From: Rhodocyclaceae bacterium
GTDB lineage: Bacteria > Pseudomonadota > Gammaproteobacteria > Burkholderiales > Rhodocyclaceae
Reading direction: 5' to 3'
Length of the DNA: 64,000 bases
Assembly: GCA_016791115.1 (NCBI GenBank)
Contig: JAEUNL010000046.1
Span: 1-64,000, forward strand
Shown piece after piece: positions 38,010-47,499 of this stretch. How positions within the stretch are numbered: position 1 is the stretch's first letter; every line of letters begins with the position of its first letter. The notes under the pieces are model-generated. The model was not told the origin of the DNA and did no database searches. It was given only the letters and a program-made list of their open reading frames with translations. The position numbers were made by a program, and so were the translations under genes.

Positions 38010-38921
38010 ATGATGGACCTTGCCCAGATCAGAACCTTCGTCACCGTCGCCAGGGAAGGCAATCTGACGCGCTGCGCACAGCTGCTGCACCTGACCCAAC
38101 CGGCGCTCAGCCTGCACCTGAAGAAGCTGCAGGACGAACTCGGCCTCGCGCTGTTCGAACGCACGCCACGCGGCATGCGCCTGACGCAGGCCGGCGTGCA
38201 ACTGCTGCCCGCCGCCGAGCGGGCGCTGTCCGCGACCACCGAACTGCGTGCTGCCGCGGCGGCACTGACCGGCACGGTGAGCGGCGCGCTGCACATCGGC
38301 ACCATCGTCGACCCGGAATTCCTGCGCCTGGGCGCCTTTCTGCGCCGGCTGGTCGAGCACCACCCGGGGCTCACCACCGGGCTGACGCACGGCATGTCCG
38401 GCCATGTGCGCAGCGAGGTCGAATCCGGCCGCCTCGACGTCGCCTACACGCTGGGCCGACCGGGGCTGGACGACGTACCGGTGCAGTTTCACGTGCTGCC
38501 GCTGACCGGCTTCAGCTACCGCGTGATTGCGCCGGCCGGCTGGGAGGAACGCGTGCGCGGCAAGGGCTGGGCGCAACTGGCCGCACTGCCGTGGATCGGC
38601 ACGCCGCCGGAGTCGGTACACCACCGGCTGCTGGCGCGCATCTTCGCCGAGCACGGCGCGACGCCGCGCCTGGTGGCGCAGGTCGACCTCGAACCGTCGA
38701 TGCTCGACCTGGTGAAATCAGGCGTTGGGTTGAGCCTGGCGCGCGACAGCATCGCATTGCGCGCCGCCCATGCTGACGGCATCGCGGTGGCGGATGCGGT
38801 GGACGTGCCGGCGGAGCTGGGCTTCCTTTGCCTCGCGCAGCGCAAGGCGGAGCCGGCGATCGCAGCTGCGCTGGAGGTGATCGGCGGCGTGTGGCCCCAG
38901 CGTCAGGCCGCGACCGCCTGA
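38010..38921 (+). CDS. LysR-family transcriptional regulator of the mmsA/GMC unit
   Basis: A 303-residue LTTR: HTH MMDLAQIRTFVTVAREGNLTRCAQLLHLTQPALSLHLKKL at the front, effector domain from about residue 92 (GALHIGTIVDPEFLRLG, SGVGLSLARDSIAL). The start is ATG at 38010 or 38013. It is divergent from mmsA with the palindrome above between them, the standard arrangement for an LTTR and its target. The 3' end overlaps the convergent GGDEF/EAL gene by 19 bases. Confidence 0.88.
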   Translation: MMDLAQIRTFVTVAREGNLTRCAQLLHLTQPALSLHLKKLQDELGLALFERTPRGMRLTQAGVQLLPAAERALSATTELRAAAAALTGTVSGALHIGTIVDPEFLRLGAFLRRLVEHHPGLTTGLTHGMSGHVRSEVESGRLDVAYTLGRPGLDDVPVQFHVLPLTGFSYRVIAPAGWEERVRGKGWAQLAALPWIGTPPESVHHRLLARIFAEHGATPRLVAQVDLEPSMLDLVKSGVGLSLARDSIALRAAHADGIAVADAVDVPAELGFLCLAQRKAEPAIAAALEVIGGVWPQRQAATA

Positions 38922-40948
38922 CGTACCGGCTCGGCTTTCGATTCCAGGCCGGGCAGCGCAAGCTGCGCATGCGACGACATCATGCCCCCGGGCGCGATGT
39001 CGTCGTCGAGGTGCGGCAGCACGTCCGACGGGGCCGGTTTGCCGAGCAGGTAACCCTGCAGTTCGTCGCAGCCGTGACGGCGCAGGGTTTCGAGCTGGTG
39101 CTTCGTTTCGACGCCTTCGGCATTGACGCGGATCTGCAGCGAGTGCGCCAGCGAAATGATCGAACGCACGATCAGGCTGACCTTGGGATCGTTTTCCATG
39201 TTCTGGGTGAAGGCGCGGTCGATCTTCAGCTTGTCGAACGGGAAACGCCACAGGTAGGCAAGGCTCGAATAGCCGGTGCCGAAATCGTCCATCGCGATGC
39301 GCACGCCCATCGCCGAAAGCTTGCGCAGCGCGCTGATGACCTGCTCGGTGTTGCTCATCAGCAACGATTCGGTTATCTCGACACCGAGCCGGCGCGCCGG
39401 CAGGCCGCTCTCGTCGAGTGCCCGCGCGACGATTTCGATCAGGTCACCGTTGCGGAACTGCGCTGCAGAAAGATTGACCGCCACGCTCAGGTGCTCGGGC
39501 CAGCGCGCGGCTTCGGCGCAGGCGCGGCGCAACACCCAGCGGCCGAGCGGATCGATCAGGCCGGTATCCTCGGCCAGCGGCACGAACTCCGACGGCGGCA
39601 CGAAACCGCGCAGCCGATGGCGCCAGCGCACCAGCGCTTCGTAGCCGACGAGCGACTCGCCGTCGCCTTCGTAGAGCGGCTGGAAGTACAGTTCGAGCTG
39701 GTCGCCCTCGAGCGCCTCGCGCAGGTCGCGCGTGAGGGTGCGGCGCTCCTGCAGCTGGGCGTCCATCGAGGCGTCGTAGAAGCTGAACTCGCCGCGCCCC
39801 TCGGATTTCGCGCGGTACAGCGCGAGGTCGGCCTTGTGCAGCAGATCTTCTTTCTCCACGGCGTCGACGCTGAACATCGCCGCGCCGATGCTGGCGCCAC
39901 AGACGACCGACTGGCCGGACAGCTCGAAGGGCTCGGAGAGCTTGGCGATCACGCGCTTGGCAAGCCGCGTCACGTCCTCCGGCTGGCGCACGCCGGATTG
40001 CAGGATGGCGAACTCGTCGCCCCCGAGACGTGCCAGCTGATCGCCCTGGCGGACGGTCTGGAACAGGCGCTGCGCGACCTGGCGCAGCACGTCGTCGCCG
40101 GCCGAATGGCCGAGGCTGTCGTTCACTTCCTTGAAACGGTCGAGGTCGAGGCACAACACGGCGAAGCCGGTGCCGCTGCGCGTGTGGCGCAGGATGGCGG
40201 TGTCGATCTCGTCGCTGAAGCTGGCGCGGTTGAGCGCGCCGCTCAACACGTCGTGGTGCGCCAGGTAGCGAACGCGTTCTTCGGCGCGGCGCTGGTTGCG
40301 CAAGCGGCGGAACCAGTAGAAGGCGCCGATCCCCGCCAGCACGTGCAGCACCAGGCCCACTACCAGCGCGAGCCGGGCAAATGCGGCGCGCACCGAATTG
40401 GCTGCGGCAACCTGGTCGACGTCGACTTGCACCACCCCGAGCACGCGGCCGTCGCGCACCAGGGCGACGTAGGCTTCACTGTAGATCGCGGGTTCGTGCG
40501 CTGCGCCGCCTTCGTGCAGCCGCACCAGCGTAGTCGCCTCGCGTGCCGCCTGGCGCGCGTCCTCGCGCCGCTCCGGCTGCAGGGTCGCGCGCTCGCGCGC
40601 GAGCGCAGCCTCGCCGTCGGCAACCGGCCCGAGGTCGTCCGAACTCAGCACGAGGTCGCCGTCCGGATCGTAGAAGCGGAAGCGGAACAGGTTCTCCGTC
40701 TGGCGCAGCCGCTTGAGGTGATCGAGGGTCTGGTCGGTGACCGCGCCGCCGGCCATCACCAGCTCGATGTCCGGCACGCTGCCGGCGACGAAGCGCGTCC
40801 ACTGCACCGCGCTTTCGCCGGCCATCTGTTCGAGGTGGTGCTGCTGGATGTGGCGCATCGCCGCGACGATTGCGACCAGGGCCGCAAGCAGGGCGGCCAC
40901 CCAGAGCACGATTTCGCGCATGTCGCGACGGCTGAAGAATTGCATCAT
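38903..40948 (-). CDS. Membrane diguanylate cyclase/phosphodiesterase (GGDEF-EAL)
   Basis: A 681-residue protein. TM1 is about 13-31 (VLWVAALLAALVAIVAA), a periplasmic sensor region about 32-190, TM2 about 193-212, then GGDEF with the intact active-site GGDEF at 309-313, preceded by LDLDRFKEVNDSLGH. EAL follows with EAL intact at 437-439 (VGYEALVRWRH) and downstream DDFGTGYSSL, EGVET and GYLLGKP. Both catalytic centres look competent, so it could make or degrade c-di-GMP depending on the signal. The periplasmic part is short for dCACHE and was not matched to a known sensor. Confidence 0.92.
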   Translation of the reverse strand: MMQFFSRRDMREIVLWVAALLAALVAIVAAMRHIQQHHLEQMAGESAVQWTRFVAGSVPDIELVMAGGAVTDQTLDHLKRLRQTENLFRFRFYDPDGDLVLSSDDLGPVADGEAALARERATLQPERREDARQAAREATTLVRLHEGGAAHEPAIYSEAYVALVRDGRVLGVVQVDVDQVAAANSVRAAFARLALVVGLVLHVLAGIGAFYWFRRLRNQRRAEERVRYLAHHDVLSGALNRASFSDEIDTAILRHTRSGTGFAVLCLDLDRFKEVNDSLGHSAGDDVLRQVAQRLFQTVRQGDQLARLGGDEFAILQSGVRQPEDVTRLAKRVIAKLSEPFELSGQSVVCGASIGAAMFSVDAVEKEDLLHKADLALYRAKSEGRGEFSFYDASMDAQLQERRTLTRDLREALEGDQLELYFQPLYEGDGESLVGYEALVRWRHRLRGFVPPSEFVPLAEDTGLIDPLGRWVLRRACAEAARWPEHLSVAVNLSAAQFRNGDLIEIVARALDESGLPARRLGVEITESLLMSNTEQVISALRKLSAMGVRIAMDDFGTGYSSLAYLWRFPFDKLKIDRAFTQNMENDPKVSLIVRSIISLAHSLQIRVNAEGVETKHQLETLRRHGCDELQGYLLGKPAPSDVLPHLDDDIAPGGMMSSHAQLALPGLESKAEPVRQAVAA

Positions 40949-41121
40949 GGCGCCTGTCCGGTGAATCCGATTGTTGTTGATGTTGTTGCCCGATCGCGCA
41001 CGCGCTTCACGGGTCGTCCAGCGGGCTATCGACCCTTGCGCCGCCGGCTTGAGCCGCGAATGCGGCGCAGCGTGAAGTGGTGCACACTGCCGGACAACAA
41101 GAACATCAGGAACCGCCGGCC

Positions 41122-41631
41122 GTGCCGATTCAACCGCCCCGCGATCTGCCGGCCATCATCGACATCGAGGCTTCCGGCTTCGGCCACGGCAGCTACCCGA
41201 TCGAGATCGGCGCCGTGCTGCCCGACGGCAGCGCCTTCTGCACCCTGATCCGCCCCGAAGCAGCGTGGACCCACTGGGACGCGCACGCCGCCGCCGCGAC
41301 CCACCGCATCGAGCGCGACCTGCTGCTACGCTACGGCCGCGGCGTGGTCAACGTGGCGCAGATGCTCAACGACCGCCTGCGCGGGCTGTCCGTGCTGTGC
41401 GACGGCTGGGCGCACGACTTTGTCTGGCTCAACCTGCTTTTCGATGCCGCTGAACGCGTGCCGCTGTTCCGCCTCGACGACCTGCGCAGCGTGCTGACGC
41501 CCGAACAAGCCGCGGCGTGGCACGACACGCGCGAGCAGGTGCTCGCCGAATCGGGGTTGTTGCGCCATCGCGCCAGCAGCGACGCGCGCATCCTGCAGAC
41601 GACGCTGATGCGGCTGCGGTCACCTCGCTGA
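41122..41631 (+). CDS. DEDD-like 3'-5' exonuclease-fold protein
   Basis: A 169-residue protein from GTG 41122 (a GTG at 41077 would add 15 unlikely residues). The N-terminal strand IIDIEASGFG (Asp14, Glu16) matches Exo I of DnaQ-type nucleases, followed by YPIEIGAVLPDG; a second Asp occurs in CDGWAHDFVWLNLLF (Exo II-like) and a third in HRASSDARIL (Exo III-like). All three motif positions look usable. Many betaproteobacteria have such small DnaQ-like proteins of unknown target. There is only a weak AGGAA at 11 bases, so the start is unsure. Confidence 0.72.
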   Translation: MPIQPPRDLPAIIDIEASGFGHGSYPIEIGAVLPDGSAFCTLIRPEAAWTHWDAHAAAATHRIERDLLLRYGRGVVNVAQMLNDRLRGLSVLCDGWAHDFVWLNLLFDAAERVPLFRLDDLRSVLTPEQAAAWHDTREQVLAESGLLRHRASSDARILQTTLMRLRSPR

Positions 41632-41648
41632 GGCGCATGGGCAGGCGC
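41632..41648. repeat. Intergenic repeat copy (partial)
   Basis: GGCGCATGGGCAGGCGC is identical over 17 bases to 18581-18597. It lies right after the exonuclease-like stop. The following 200 bases (to 41865) contain GCGGCCTCATGGATCCTCGG, which again resembles the family, but no gene. Confidence 0.55.
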
Positions 41649-41865
41649 ATGCGGACGTGCCACCCCTGGCGGCCTCATGGATCCTCGGCCCTGGGCGTTG
41701 TATCGCCACAATCCAGCAGCCGCGCGGGTTCTGCGGCATTTGGCTGTTCATGTTCGAAGCCATTGGCCGGCAACCCGGCGCGGCGACGGCAACACGGTGG
41801 CGCGCGGGCCGACGCCTCGCACATGGCAGAATGCGGCTCCACCCCGCTGGCTGATGGAGGCCCAC

Positions 41866-42171
41866 ATGATCGTCACCGTGTTCCGATCCCGGCTGAGGCC
41901 GGAAATCGCCGACGAGTACGCTGCGATGGCGGCGCAGATGAGCGAGCTGGCGCGCGCCATGCCCGGCTACGTGTCACACAAGGCATTCACGGCAGCGGAC
42001 GGCGAGCGCGTGACCATCGTCGAGTTCGAGTCGGAAGAGGCGCATCGCGCCTGGGCCACGCACACCGCACATGCCGGCGCCAAGCGCGTGGGCCGGGAAC
42101 GCTTCTATGCCGAGTACAGCATCCAGGTCTGCGAGGTGCTGCGCGAGAACCGGTTCACGCGCGACGCCTGA
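41866..42171 (+). CDS. Antibiotic biosynthesis monooxygenase (ABM)-like protein
   Basis: A 101-residue single-domain protein: MIVTVFRSRLRPEIADEYAAMAAQM, MPGYVSHKAFTAADGERVTIVEFESEEAHRAW. This is the compact dimeric ABM/EthD-like fold, with unknown reaction. The ATG at 41866 has GGAGG with 5-base spacing; the upstream ATG at 41854 contains that ribosome site and is unlikely. It abuts the convergent cytochrome c gene with zero gap (42171/42172). Confidence 0.82.
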   Translation: MIVTVFRSRLRPEIADEYAAMAAQMSELARAMPGYVSHKAFTAADGERVTIVEFESEEAHRAWATHTAHAGAKRVGRERFYAEYSIQVCEVLRENRFTRDA

Positions 42172-42636
42172 TCAGGGTTCGAACGACTCCAGCCGCCCGG
42201 CCGGAATTGCCCCGTCGGAACGACCCTTGAGGTAGGCGTAGAGGTTGTCGAACTTGTCGGCCAGAAACGGGTGCGACGGCATGCCCTTGTCGACCCGGCC
42301 GTTGAGGACGGTGGTCTTGACGTCCTCCTTGCCCAGCGTTTTGAGCGATTCGATCAGCGAGGGACCGACCAATCCTTCCTGGCTCGGACCGTGGCAGCGC
42401 TCGCAGGCGGCCGAGCGCCAGGCCTTCCACCCGACCAAGGTATTGGCGTCGACCTTGCCGTCGACGACCTTGTAGGTCGCACCACCCGCAGTCGACGCGG
42501 ATGCCGGCGCGCTTGCCGGCGATGCCGCCGCAGGCGTCGGCGGCACTGCCACTGCGTTCGGGGTGTCGGCAGGTTTGCCGCATGCCGAGAGCAGCACGAC
42601 AAGGAAAGGCAGGATCAGCGGGGTTCTGTCGCGCAT
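42172..42636 (-). CDS. Cytochrome c lipoprotein
   Basis: A 154-residue protein with lipobox LLSAC (Cys19), an Ala/Pro/Ser-rich linker (about 25-55, PPTPAAASPASAPASAS) and a class I cytochrome c domain: haem site CERCH (78-82), GPSQEGLVGPSL, and the probable axial Met in VDKGMPSHPFL. Anchored in the membrane by lipid, it likely shuttles electrons to a terminal oxidase or reductase. It is divergent from the DUF2330 gene with a 153-base gap. Confidence 0.88.
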   Translation of the reverse strand: MRDRTPLILPFLVVLLSACGKPADTPNAVAVPPTPAAASPASAPASASTAGGATYKVVDGKVDANTLVGWKAWRSAACERCHGPSQEGLVGPSLIESLKTLGKEDVKTTVLNGRVDKGMPSHPFLADKFDNLYAYLKGRSDGAIPAGRLESFEP

Positions 42637-42789
42637 TGCAGTCTCCTCGTCGAACTCGGGTCGCGTTTTCCTCGCATCTTAGCCGCCGCCCGCCCCAACC
42701 GGGCACCGCCTGCGCGTGGCGACACAGCGTTTAACCCCGGTCGCCGATGTGCGGCGTTGAATGCCTCACCCAACTCACCCGGAGCTGCC

Positions 42790-44208
42790 ATGTCATCCGC
42801 AATGTCCGCCCTTGCACGGGCCGGCCTGATCGCCGCCTCTCTTTCCGCCACCCCGGCCGCCCAGGCCTTTTGCGGCTTCTACGTCGGCCGTGCCGACGCC
42901 AGCCTGTTTAACGAGACCTCGCAGGCCATCATGGTGCGCGACGGCACGCACACCGTGATCAGCATGCAGAACGACTTCCAGGGCGACGCGAAGGAATTCG
43001 CGCTGGTGGTGCCGGTGCCGCAGGTGTTGAAGCGTGATCAGATCAACGTCGGCGAGCGGCGCATCTTCGAACGCATCGACGCCTATTCCGGCCCGCGCCT
43101 GGTCGAGTATTTCGACCCCGACCCGTGCGCCCGGCCGATGCGCGACCTGGCGATGAAGTCACAAGCCGCCCCGGCTGCCGCCGCGCCGCTTGGCGAGGCG
43201 CGCCGCGAACGCGCGCTCGGCGTCACGGTCGAGGCGCAATACACGGTCGGCGAATACGACATCGCCATCCTGTCGGCCAAGGAATCCGACGGCCTGGAGA
43301 CCTGGCTCACGCAGAACGGCTACCGCATTCCGCGCGGCGCCTCGAAGGCGTTGGCGCCGTACATCCGCCAGAACATGAAGTTCTTCGTCGCCAGGGTGAA
43401 CCTGGCCGAGCGCGCGAAGACCGGCCTGACCTGGCTGCGCCCGCTGCAGTTCGCCTTCGACAGCGAGAAATTCATGCTGCCGATCCGGCTCGGCATGGTG
43501 AATGCCAAGGGGCCGCAGGATCTGGTGATCTACGTGCTCACCAAGAACGGCCGCGTCGAAACCACCAACTACCGCACCGTGAAGCTGCCGGCCAACATGG
43601 ACGTGCCGGTGTATCTAAAGAATGCGTTTCCCGCCTTCTACAAGTCGCTGTTCGATACCCAGGCCCGGCGCGAGAACCTGCGCGCGGTATTCACCGAATA
43701 CGTTTGGGACATGAACTGGTGCGACCCCTGCGCCGCCGATCCGCTGTCGCCGGACGAACTGCGCCAGGCCGGCGTGTTCTGGCTCGGCACCCCGGAGGCG
43801 GCGGCGCCGCCCGGATCGCCGCCGATTGCGCCCCCGGTCAATGCCTTCGCACCGCGCCGCATGCCGGCGCCCGCGGCGGCCGGCGCGCAGCCGGTGATAC
43901 TCACCCGACTGCATGTGCGCTATGCGCCGGACACGTTTCCGGAAGACCTGATGTTCCAGGAGACCAAGGATCGCGCAAACTTCCAGGCGCGCTACGTGTT
44001 GCGCCATGCCTGGAAGGGCGACCCCGATGCCTGTCCGGAGGCGCGCGGCTACCTCGACAGCGTCGCGCAGCGCCAGGAAAAGGAAGCGCAGACCCTCGCA
44101 TCGCTCACCGACTGGAAGATCGAGGACATCCGCCAGAAGATGAACCTGACCCAGCCCGACCGCCGCAACTGGTGGGACGGCCTGTGGAAACAGGGCAGCG
44201 CCAAGTGA
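42790..44208 (+). CDS. DUF2330 exported protein
   Basis: A 472-residue protein with a signal peptide (1-26, LSATPAAQAF) and the DUF2330 body: CGFYVGRADASLFNETSQAIMVRDG, EFALVVPVPQVLKRDQINVGE, YDIAILSAKESDGLETWL, ALAPYIRQNMKFFVARVNL. A Pro/Ala-rich break (about 335-365) precedes a C-terminal region with PDTFPEDLMFQET. DUF2330 proteins are exported and of unknown function. The ATG follows CGGAG. Its stop overlaps the RnfD-like gene (GTGA), so the two are coupled. Cys residues in CDPCAADP and a Cys after the signal site may form disulfides. Confidence 0.85.
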   Translation: MSSAMSALARAGLIAASLSATPAAQAFCGFYVGRADASLFNETSQAIMVRDGTHTVISMQNDFQGDAKEFALVVPVPQVLKRDQINVGERRIFERIDAYSGPRLVEYFDPDPCARPMRDLAMKSQAAPAAAAPLGEARRERALGVTVEAQYTVGEYDIAILSAKESDGLETWLTQNGYRIPRGASKALAPYIRQNMKFFVARVNLAERAKTGLTWLRPLQFAFDSEKFMLPIRLGMVNAKGPQDLVIYVLTKNGRVETTNYRTVKLPANMDVPVYLKNAFPAFYKSLFDTQARRENLRAVFTEYVWDMNWCDPCAADPLSPDELRQAGVFWLGTPEAAAPPGSPPIAPPVNAFAPRRMPAPAAAGAQPVILTRLHVRYAPDTFPEDLMFQETKDRANFQARYVLRHAWKGDPDACPEARGYLDSVAQRQEKEAQTLASLTDWKIEDIRQKMNLTQPDRRNWWDGLWKQGSAK

Positions 44209-45068
44209 GCCCCGGCCTGGCCGGCGTGGCGGCGCGCTTGCGCGCGCTCGATGCACGCCTCTACCAGATCGCGTTCCAGGCGACGTTGCTGACGATCGGC
44301 GTGCTGGCGCGCGATTTCACCCTGCGCTGGGAGCAGATGGCCCTGGCCTTCGCGGCGGGCCTCGCCACGCAGGCGTTCTGGACGCAGCGCCTCGGCCTGC
44401 AGCGGGCGGGCGTATTGAGCGCAGTGATCACCTGCTTCGGCCTCTCGCTGCTGTTGCGCGCGGACAGCCTGTGGGTGCATCCGCTGGCCGCCTGCGTCGC
44501 GCTCTCCGCCAAATTCGTGATCCGGGTCAATGGCAAGCACTTGTTCAACCCGGCCAATCTGGGCGTCATTCTCGGCATCGGCCTGCTGCCCGGCGCCTGG
44601 GTTTCGCCCGGACAATGGGGCAACGATCTGGCCTATGCGCTGTGGTTCGTCGCGCTGGGCGGCATTGTCACGCAACGCGCACGGCGCTGGGACATCAGTT
44701 GGATCTTCCTTGCCTGCTGGCTCGGGCTGGTCGCGCTACGCGTGGCCTGGCTGGGTCAATCGTGGGCAATCTGGTGGCACCAACTGGGCAGCGGCGCGCT
44801 GCTGCTGTTCGCCTTCTTCATGATTTCCGACCCGATGACCGTCCCGAACCGGCCGTCGTCGCGCGCGCTCTACGCACTCGCTGTGGCGCTGATCGCATTC
44901 GCCTGGCAGTTCGTACTGTTCCGGCCAAATGCGCTGATGTGGGCGCTGTTCCTCGCCACGCCGCTGGTTCCGCTGCTCGACAGATGGCGGCGCGGTGAGC
45001 GCTTCGCCTGGAAGACGGCTTCGTCGCCCGCTCCCGACAAGGGTCTGCGGGGGCCGGCACTGGGTTAG
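44205..45068 (+). CDS. RnfD/NqrB-like membrane protein
   Basis: A 287-residue inner-membrane protein with about eight TM helices, starting with GTG at 44205 inside the DUF2330 stop. [30 protein letters not shown] and the following [16 protein letters not shown] match the NQR2/RnfD family core, and [21 protein letters not shown] near the C-terminus is also typical. No other rnf or nqr genes are near, and the covalent-flavin Thr motif of true RnfD was not seen, so it is probably a relative acting with DUF2330 rather than part of an Rnf complex. Confidence 0.8.
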   Translation: MSPGLAGVAARLRALDARLYQIAFQATLLTIGVLARDFTLRWEQMALAFAAGLATQAFWTQRLGLQRAGVLSAVITCFGLSLLLRADSLWVHPLAACVALSAKFVIRVNGKHLFNPANLGVILGIGLLPGAWVSPGQWGNDLAYALWFVALGGIVTQRARRWDISWIFLACWLGLVALRVAWLGQSWAIWWHQLGSGALLLFAFFMISDPMTVPNRPSSRALYALAVALIAFAWQFVLFRPNALMWALFLATPLVPLLDRWRRGERFAWKTASSPAPDKGLRGPALG

Positions 45069-45079
45069 AATACGCGTCC

Positions 45080-45532
45080 ATGCATGCATCTCGCCCCGCC
45101 GCTGCGGCCCGCACGCAACGGCCGTTCGAAATTCCCGTTCGCGTTTACTACGAAGATACCGATGCCGGTGGCGTCGTGTACTACGCGAGCTACCTGCGTT
45201 TCCTCGAGCGAGCGCGCACCGAATGGCTGCGCAACGCGGGTTTCGAGCAGCAGAAGATCATCGACGAGCAGCAGCTGGTGTTCGTGGTCAAGCGTATCGA
45301 GGCGGATTATCACGCGCCGGGACGTCTCGACGACGAACTTCGCGTGGAAGTTGCAGTCGACAAGCTCGGCAATGCGAGCCTGGTGTTCGCCCAACGCGTA
45401 TTGCGCGGGTCGACCGTCCTGCTCGACGCACGCGTGACCGTGGTATGCGTGGATATCCGGCGCATGAAGCCGGCGCCGATTCCCGCGCCGATGCGCGAAA
45501 AACTCGAAGAACCCCTGAAAGCGGCCGAATGA
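45080..45532 (+). CDS. ybgC: Acyl-CoA thioesterase YbgC (Tol-Pal associated)
   Basis: A 150-residue hotdog thioesterase: [32 protein letters not shown] contains the catalytic Asp in [10 protein letters not shown]. YbgC hydrolyses short acyl-CoA esters and is the usual first gene of tol-pal operons. Its last codons overlap tolQ (ATGA at 45529), so it is translated together with it. TAGAAT at about 45066 may be its -10. Confidence 0.95.
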   Translation: MHASRPAAAARTQRPFEIPVRVYYEDTDAGGVVYYASYLRFLERARTEWLRNAGFEQQKIIDEQQLVFVVKRIEADYHAPGRLDDELRVEVAVDKLGNASLVFAQRVLRGSTVLLDARVTVVCVDIRRMKPAPIPAPMREKLEEPLKAAE

Positions 45533-46206
45533 ACGTAACCCAAGACATGTCGATCCTCTCGCTGATCGCCAACGCCAGCCTGGTGGTCAAGCTGGTAATG
45601 GCGCTGCTGGTCGGCGTCTCGCTGATGTCGTGGTACTGGATCTTCCGCAAATGGTTCGCGATCCGCGTCCAGCGTACCAAGACGGACCGTTTCGAGCGCG
45701 ACTTCTGGAGCGGCGGCGACCTGGTTGCGCTCTACCAGAGCGCGCGCAACGACCGTCACAACGCGGGCAGCCTCGAACGCATCTTCGAAGCCGGCTTCGG
45801 CGAGTTCAACAAGCTGCGCGGGCAGAAGACACACGACGCGGCGTCGATCGTCGACGGCGCGCGCCGCGCCATGCGCGCGACCTACCAGCGCGAGCTGGAC
45901 GACCTCGAGGCCCACCTTGCGTTCCTCGCTTCGGTCGGGTCTGTCAGTCCGTACGTCGGCCTGTTCGGCACCGTGTGGGGGATCATGCATGCCTTCCGCG
46001 GACTGGGCAACGTCGGACAGGCCACGCTGGCCACCGTGGCGCCCGGCATTGCCGAGGCGCTGGTCGCGACCGCAATCGGCCTGTTCGCCGCGATTCCTGC
46101 CGTGGTGGCCTACAACCGCTATGCGCACGACATCGACCGCACGGCAATCCGCTGGGAGAGCTTCATGGAAGAGTTCTCCAACATCCTGCAACGGCAGATG
46201 AGATAA
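45529..46206 (+). CDS. tolQ: Tol-Pal motor protein TolQ
   Basis: A 225-residue inner-membrane protein of the TolQ/ExbB/MotA family with three TM helices ([72 protein letters not shown]). With TolR it forms the proton channel that energises TolA. Start ATG at 45529 overlaps ybgC. Confidence 0.97.
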   Translation: MNVTQDMSILSLIANASLVVKLVMALLVGVSLMSWYWIFRKWFAIRVQRTKTDRFERDFWSGGDLVALYQSARNDRHNAGSLERIFEAGFGEFNKLRGQKTHDAASIVDGARRAMRATYQRELDDLEAHLAFLASVGSVSPYVGLFGTVWGIMHAFRGLGNVGQATLATVAPGIAEALVATAIGLFAAIPAVVAYNRYAHDIDRTAIRWESFMEEFSNILQRQMR

Positions 46207-46222
46207 GGCAGGACAGCCGAAC

Positions 46223-46630
46223 ATGCGCCAGCGCCGCCTGATGAACCAGATCAACGTCGTGCCCTACATCGACGTGATGCTGGTACTGCTCGTCATCTTC
46301 ATGGTCGCGGCGCCGATGATGCAGCAGACCGGCTCGGTCGACCTGCCGACGGTGGGCAAGCTGCCGAATCCGCCGACACAGTCGCTGCTGGTCACGGTCA
46401 AGGCCGACAAGTCGCTGATGCTGCGCGACGTCGGCCGCAACACTGCCGAGCGCAAGGTCACGCGCGAACAGATGATCGACGACCTGCGCTCCGCCCTGTC
46501 GCGCGATTCGCAGGTGGCGGTAGCCATCGCCGCCGACAAGAGCGTGCGCTACGAGGACGTGATCGCCGCGATGGACGCGGTCAAGGGCGCCGGCATTACC
46601 CGCGTGGGATTGATCGTCGCGCAGAAATGA
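46223..46630 (+). CDS. tolR: Tol-Pal protein TolR
   Basis: A 135-residue protein with one N-terminal TM helix (INVVPYIDVMLVLLVIFMVAAPMM); Asp17 in it is the essential proton-channel residue of the ExbD/TolR family. The periplasmic domain (about 40-135) has VTVKADKSLML and VIAAMDAVKGAGITRVGLI. It overlaps tolA by 4 bases. Confidence 0.97.
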   Translation: MRQRRLMNQINVVPYIDVMLVLLVIFMVAAPMMQQTGSVDLPTVGKLPNPPTQSLLVTVKADKSLMLRDVGRNTAERKVTREQMIDDLRSALSRDSQVAVAIAADKSVRYEDVIAAMDAVKGAGITRVGLIVAQK

Positions 46631-47463
46631 GCGAGCTGGCGCATCCCAACGGTTTCGCTGCCGCGCCCCAGCCGGGCAAGAGCGCCTCCATGGTGCTGAC
46701 CGTGGCGGTACATGGGCTGCTCGCGCTGTTCCTGTTCTACGGCATCAACTGGCAGACGCGGCCGAAGGAGTTCTCCGACGTTGAACTCTATTCGGCGCCA
46801 CCTGCCGTCACGCCACCGCCGGTCGAGCGGGTGGAACCGAAGCCCGAACCCAGGCCCGAACCACGCGTGGAGCCGAAGCCGGAACCGAAAATCGAGCCGA
46901 AGCCGGAACCCAAACCGGAAATCGCACTCAAGGAGAAAGAGAAGCCAAAGCCCGAGGTGAAACCGAAACCGGTGGAAAAGCCCCCGGTAAAGGAACTGCC
47001 GAAGACAATCGAGAAACCGCAACCGAAGATCGACGAGCGCGATCTCGAACGCATGCGACTGGAAGAAGAACTGATCAAGGAATCCGCACGCGTCGATCAG
47101 CAGAAGCGGCGCGTCAATGAGGCGGCTGCACTCGAAAACGAGCTTGCGCGCCTCGGCGATGCGCGGGCGCGGGCGGCGACGGGCAAGTCGCTGGCGAGCT
47201 GGGTGGACAAGATCCGGCTGAAGGTCGGCGGCAACGTGATCGCGCCGCCGGGACTGAATGGCAACCCGGAGGCGGAGTTTGCCGTGTCGCTGCTGCCGGA
47301 TGGCGGCCTGATCGATGTGAAACTGAGGAAATCCAGCGGGAGCAAGGCGCTGGACGAGGCGATCGAACGTGCAATACGCAAGTCGGACCCGCTGCCGCGC
47401 CCCGACGACCCCGGTGTGTTTCAGCGCGAACTGACCCTGAAGATCCGTCCCTACCCTAGTTAG
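46627..47463 (+). CDS. tolA: Tol-Pal energy transducer TolA
   Basis: A 278-residue protein with TM helix about 21-42 (SMVLTVAVHGLLALFLFYGI), a periplasmic Pro-Glu/Lys repeat region (about 65-140; PKPEPRPEPRVEPKPEPK and KPKPEVKPKPVEKPPVK), a short charged helix (about 140-185) and a C-terminal TonB_C-like domain (about 195-278; AEFAVSLLPDGGLIDVKL). Compared with the 421-residue TolA of E. coli the long Ala-Lys-Glu helix is missing and replaced by the stiff PE/KP stretch. It links TolQR motion to Pal-bound TolB. Confidence 0.93.
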   Translation: MSELAHPNGFAAAPQPGKSASMVLTVAVHGLLALFLFYGINWQTRPKEFSDVELYSAPPAVTPPPVERVEPKPEPRPEPRVEPKPEPKIEPKPEPKPEIALKEKEKPKPEVKPKPVEKPPVKELPKTIEKPQPKIDERDLERMRLEEELIKESARVDQQKRRVNEAAALENELARLGDARARAATGKSLASWVDKIRLKVGGNVIAPPGLNGNPEAEFAVSLLPDGGLIDVKLRKSSGSKALDEAIERAIRKSDPLPRPDDPGVFQRELTLKIRPYPS

Positions 47464-47499
47464 TCCGGGCGAATCTCAAGCAGACCACGAAAGGGAGTT

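Noticed and set aside
46840-47000. Tandem repeat or CRISPR-like pattern in tolA
   Set aside because: The repeats are codon-level Pro-Glu/Lys-Pro repeats within a coding region, not an array with spacers.
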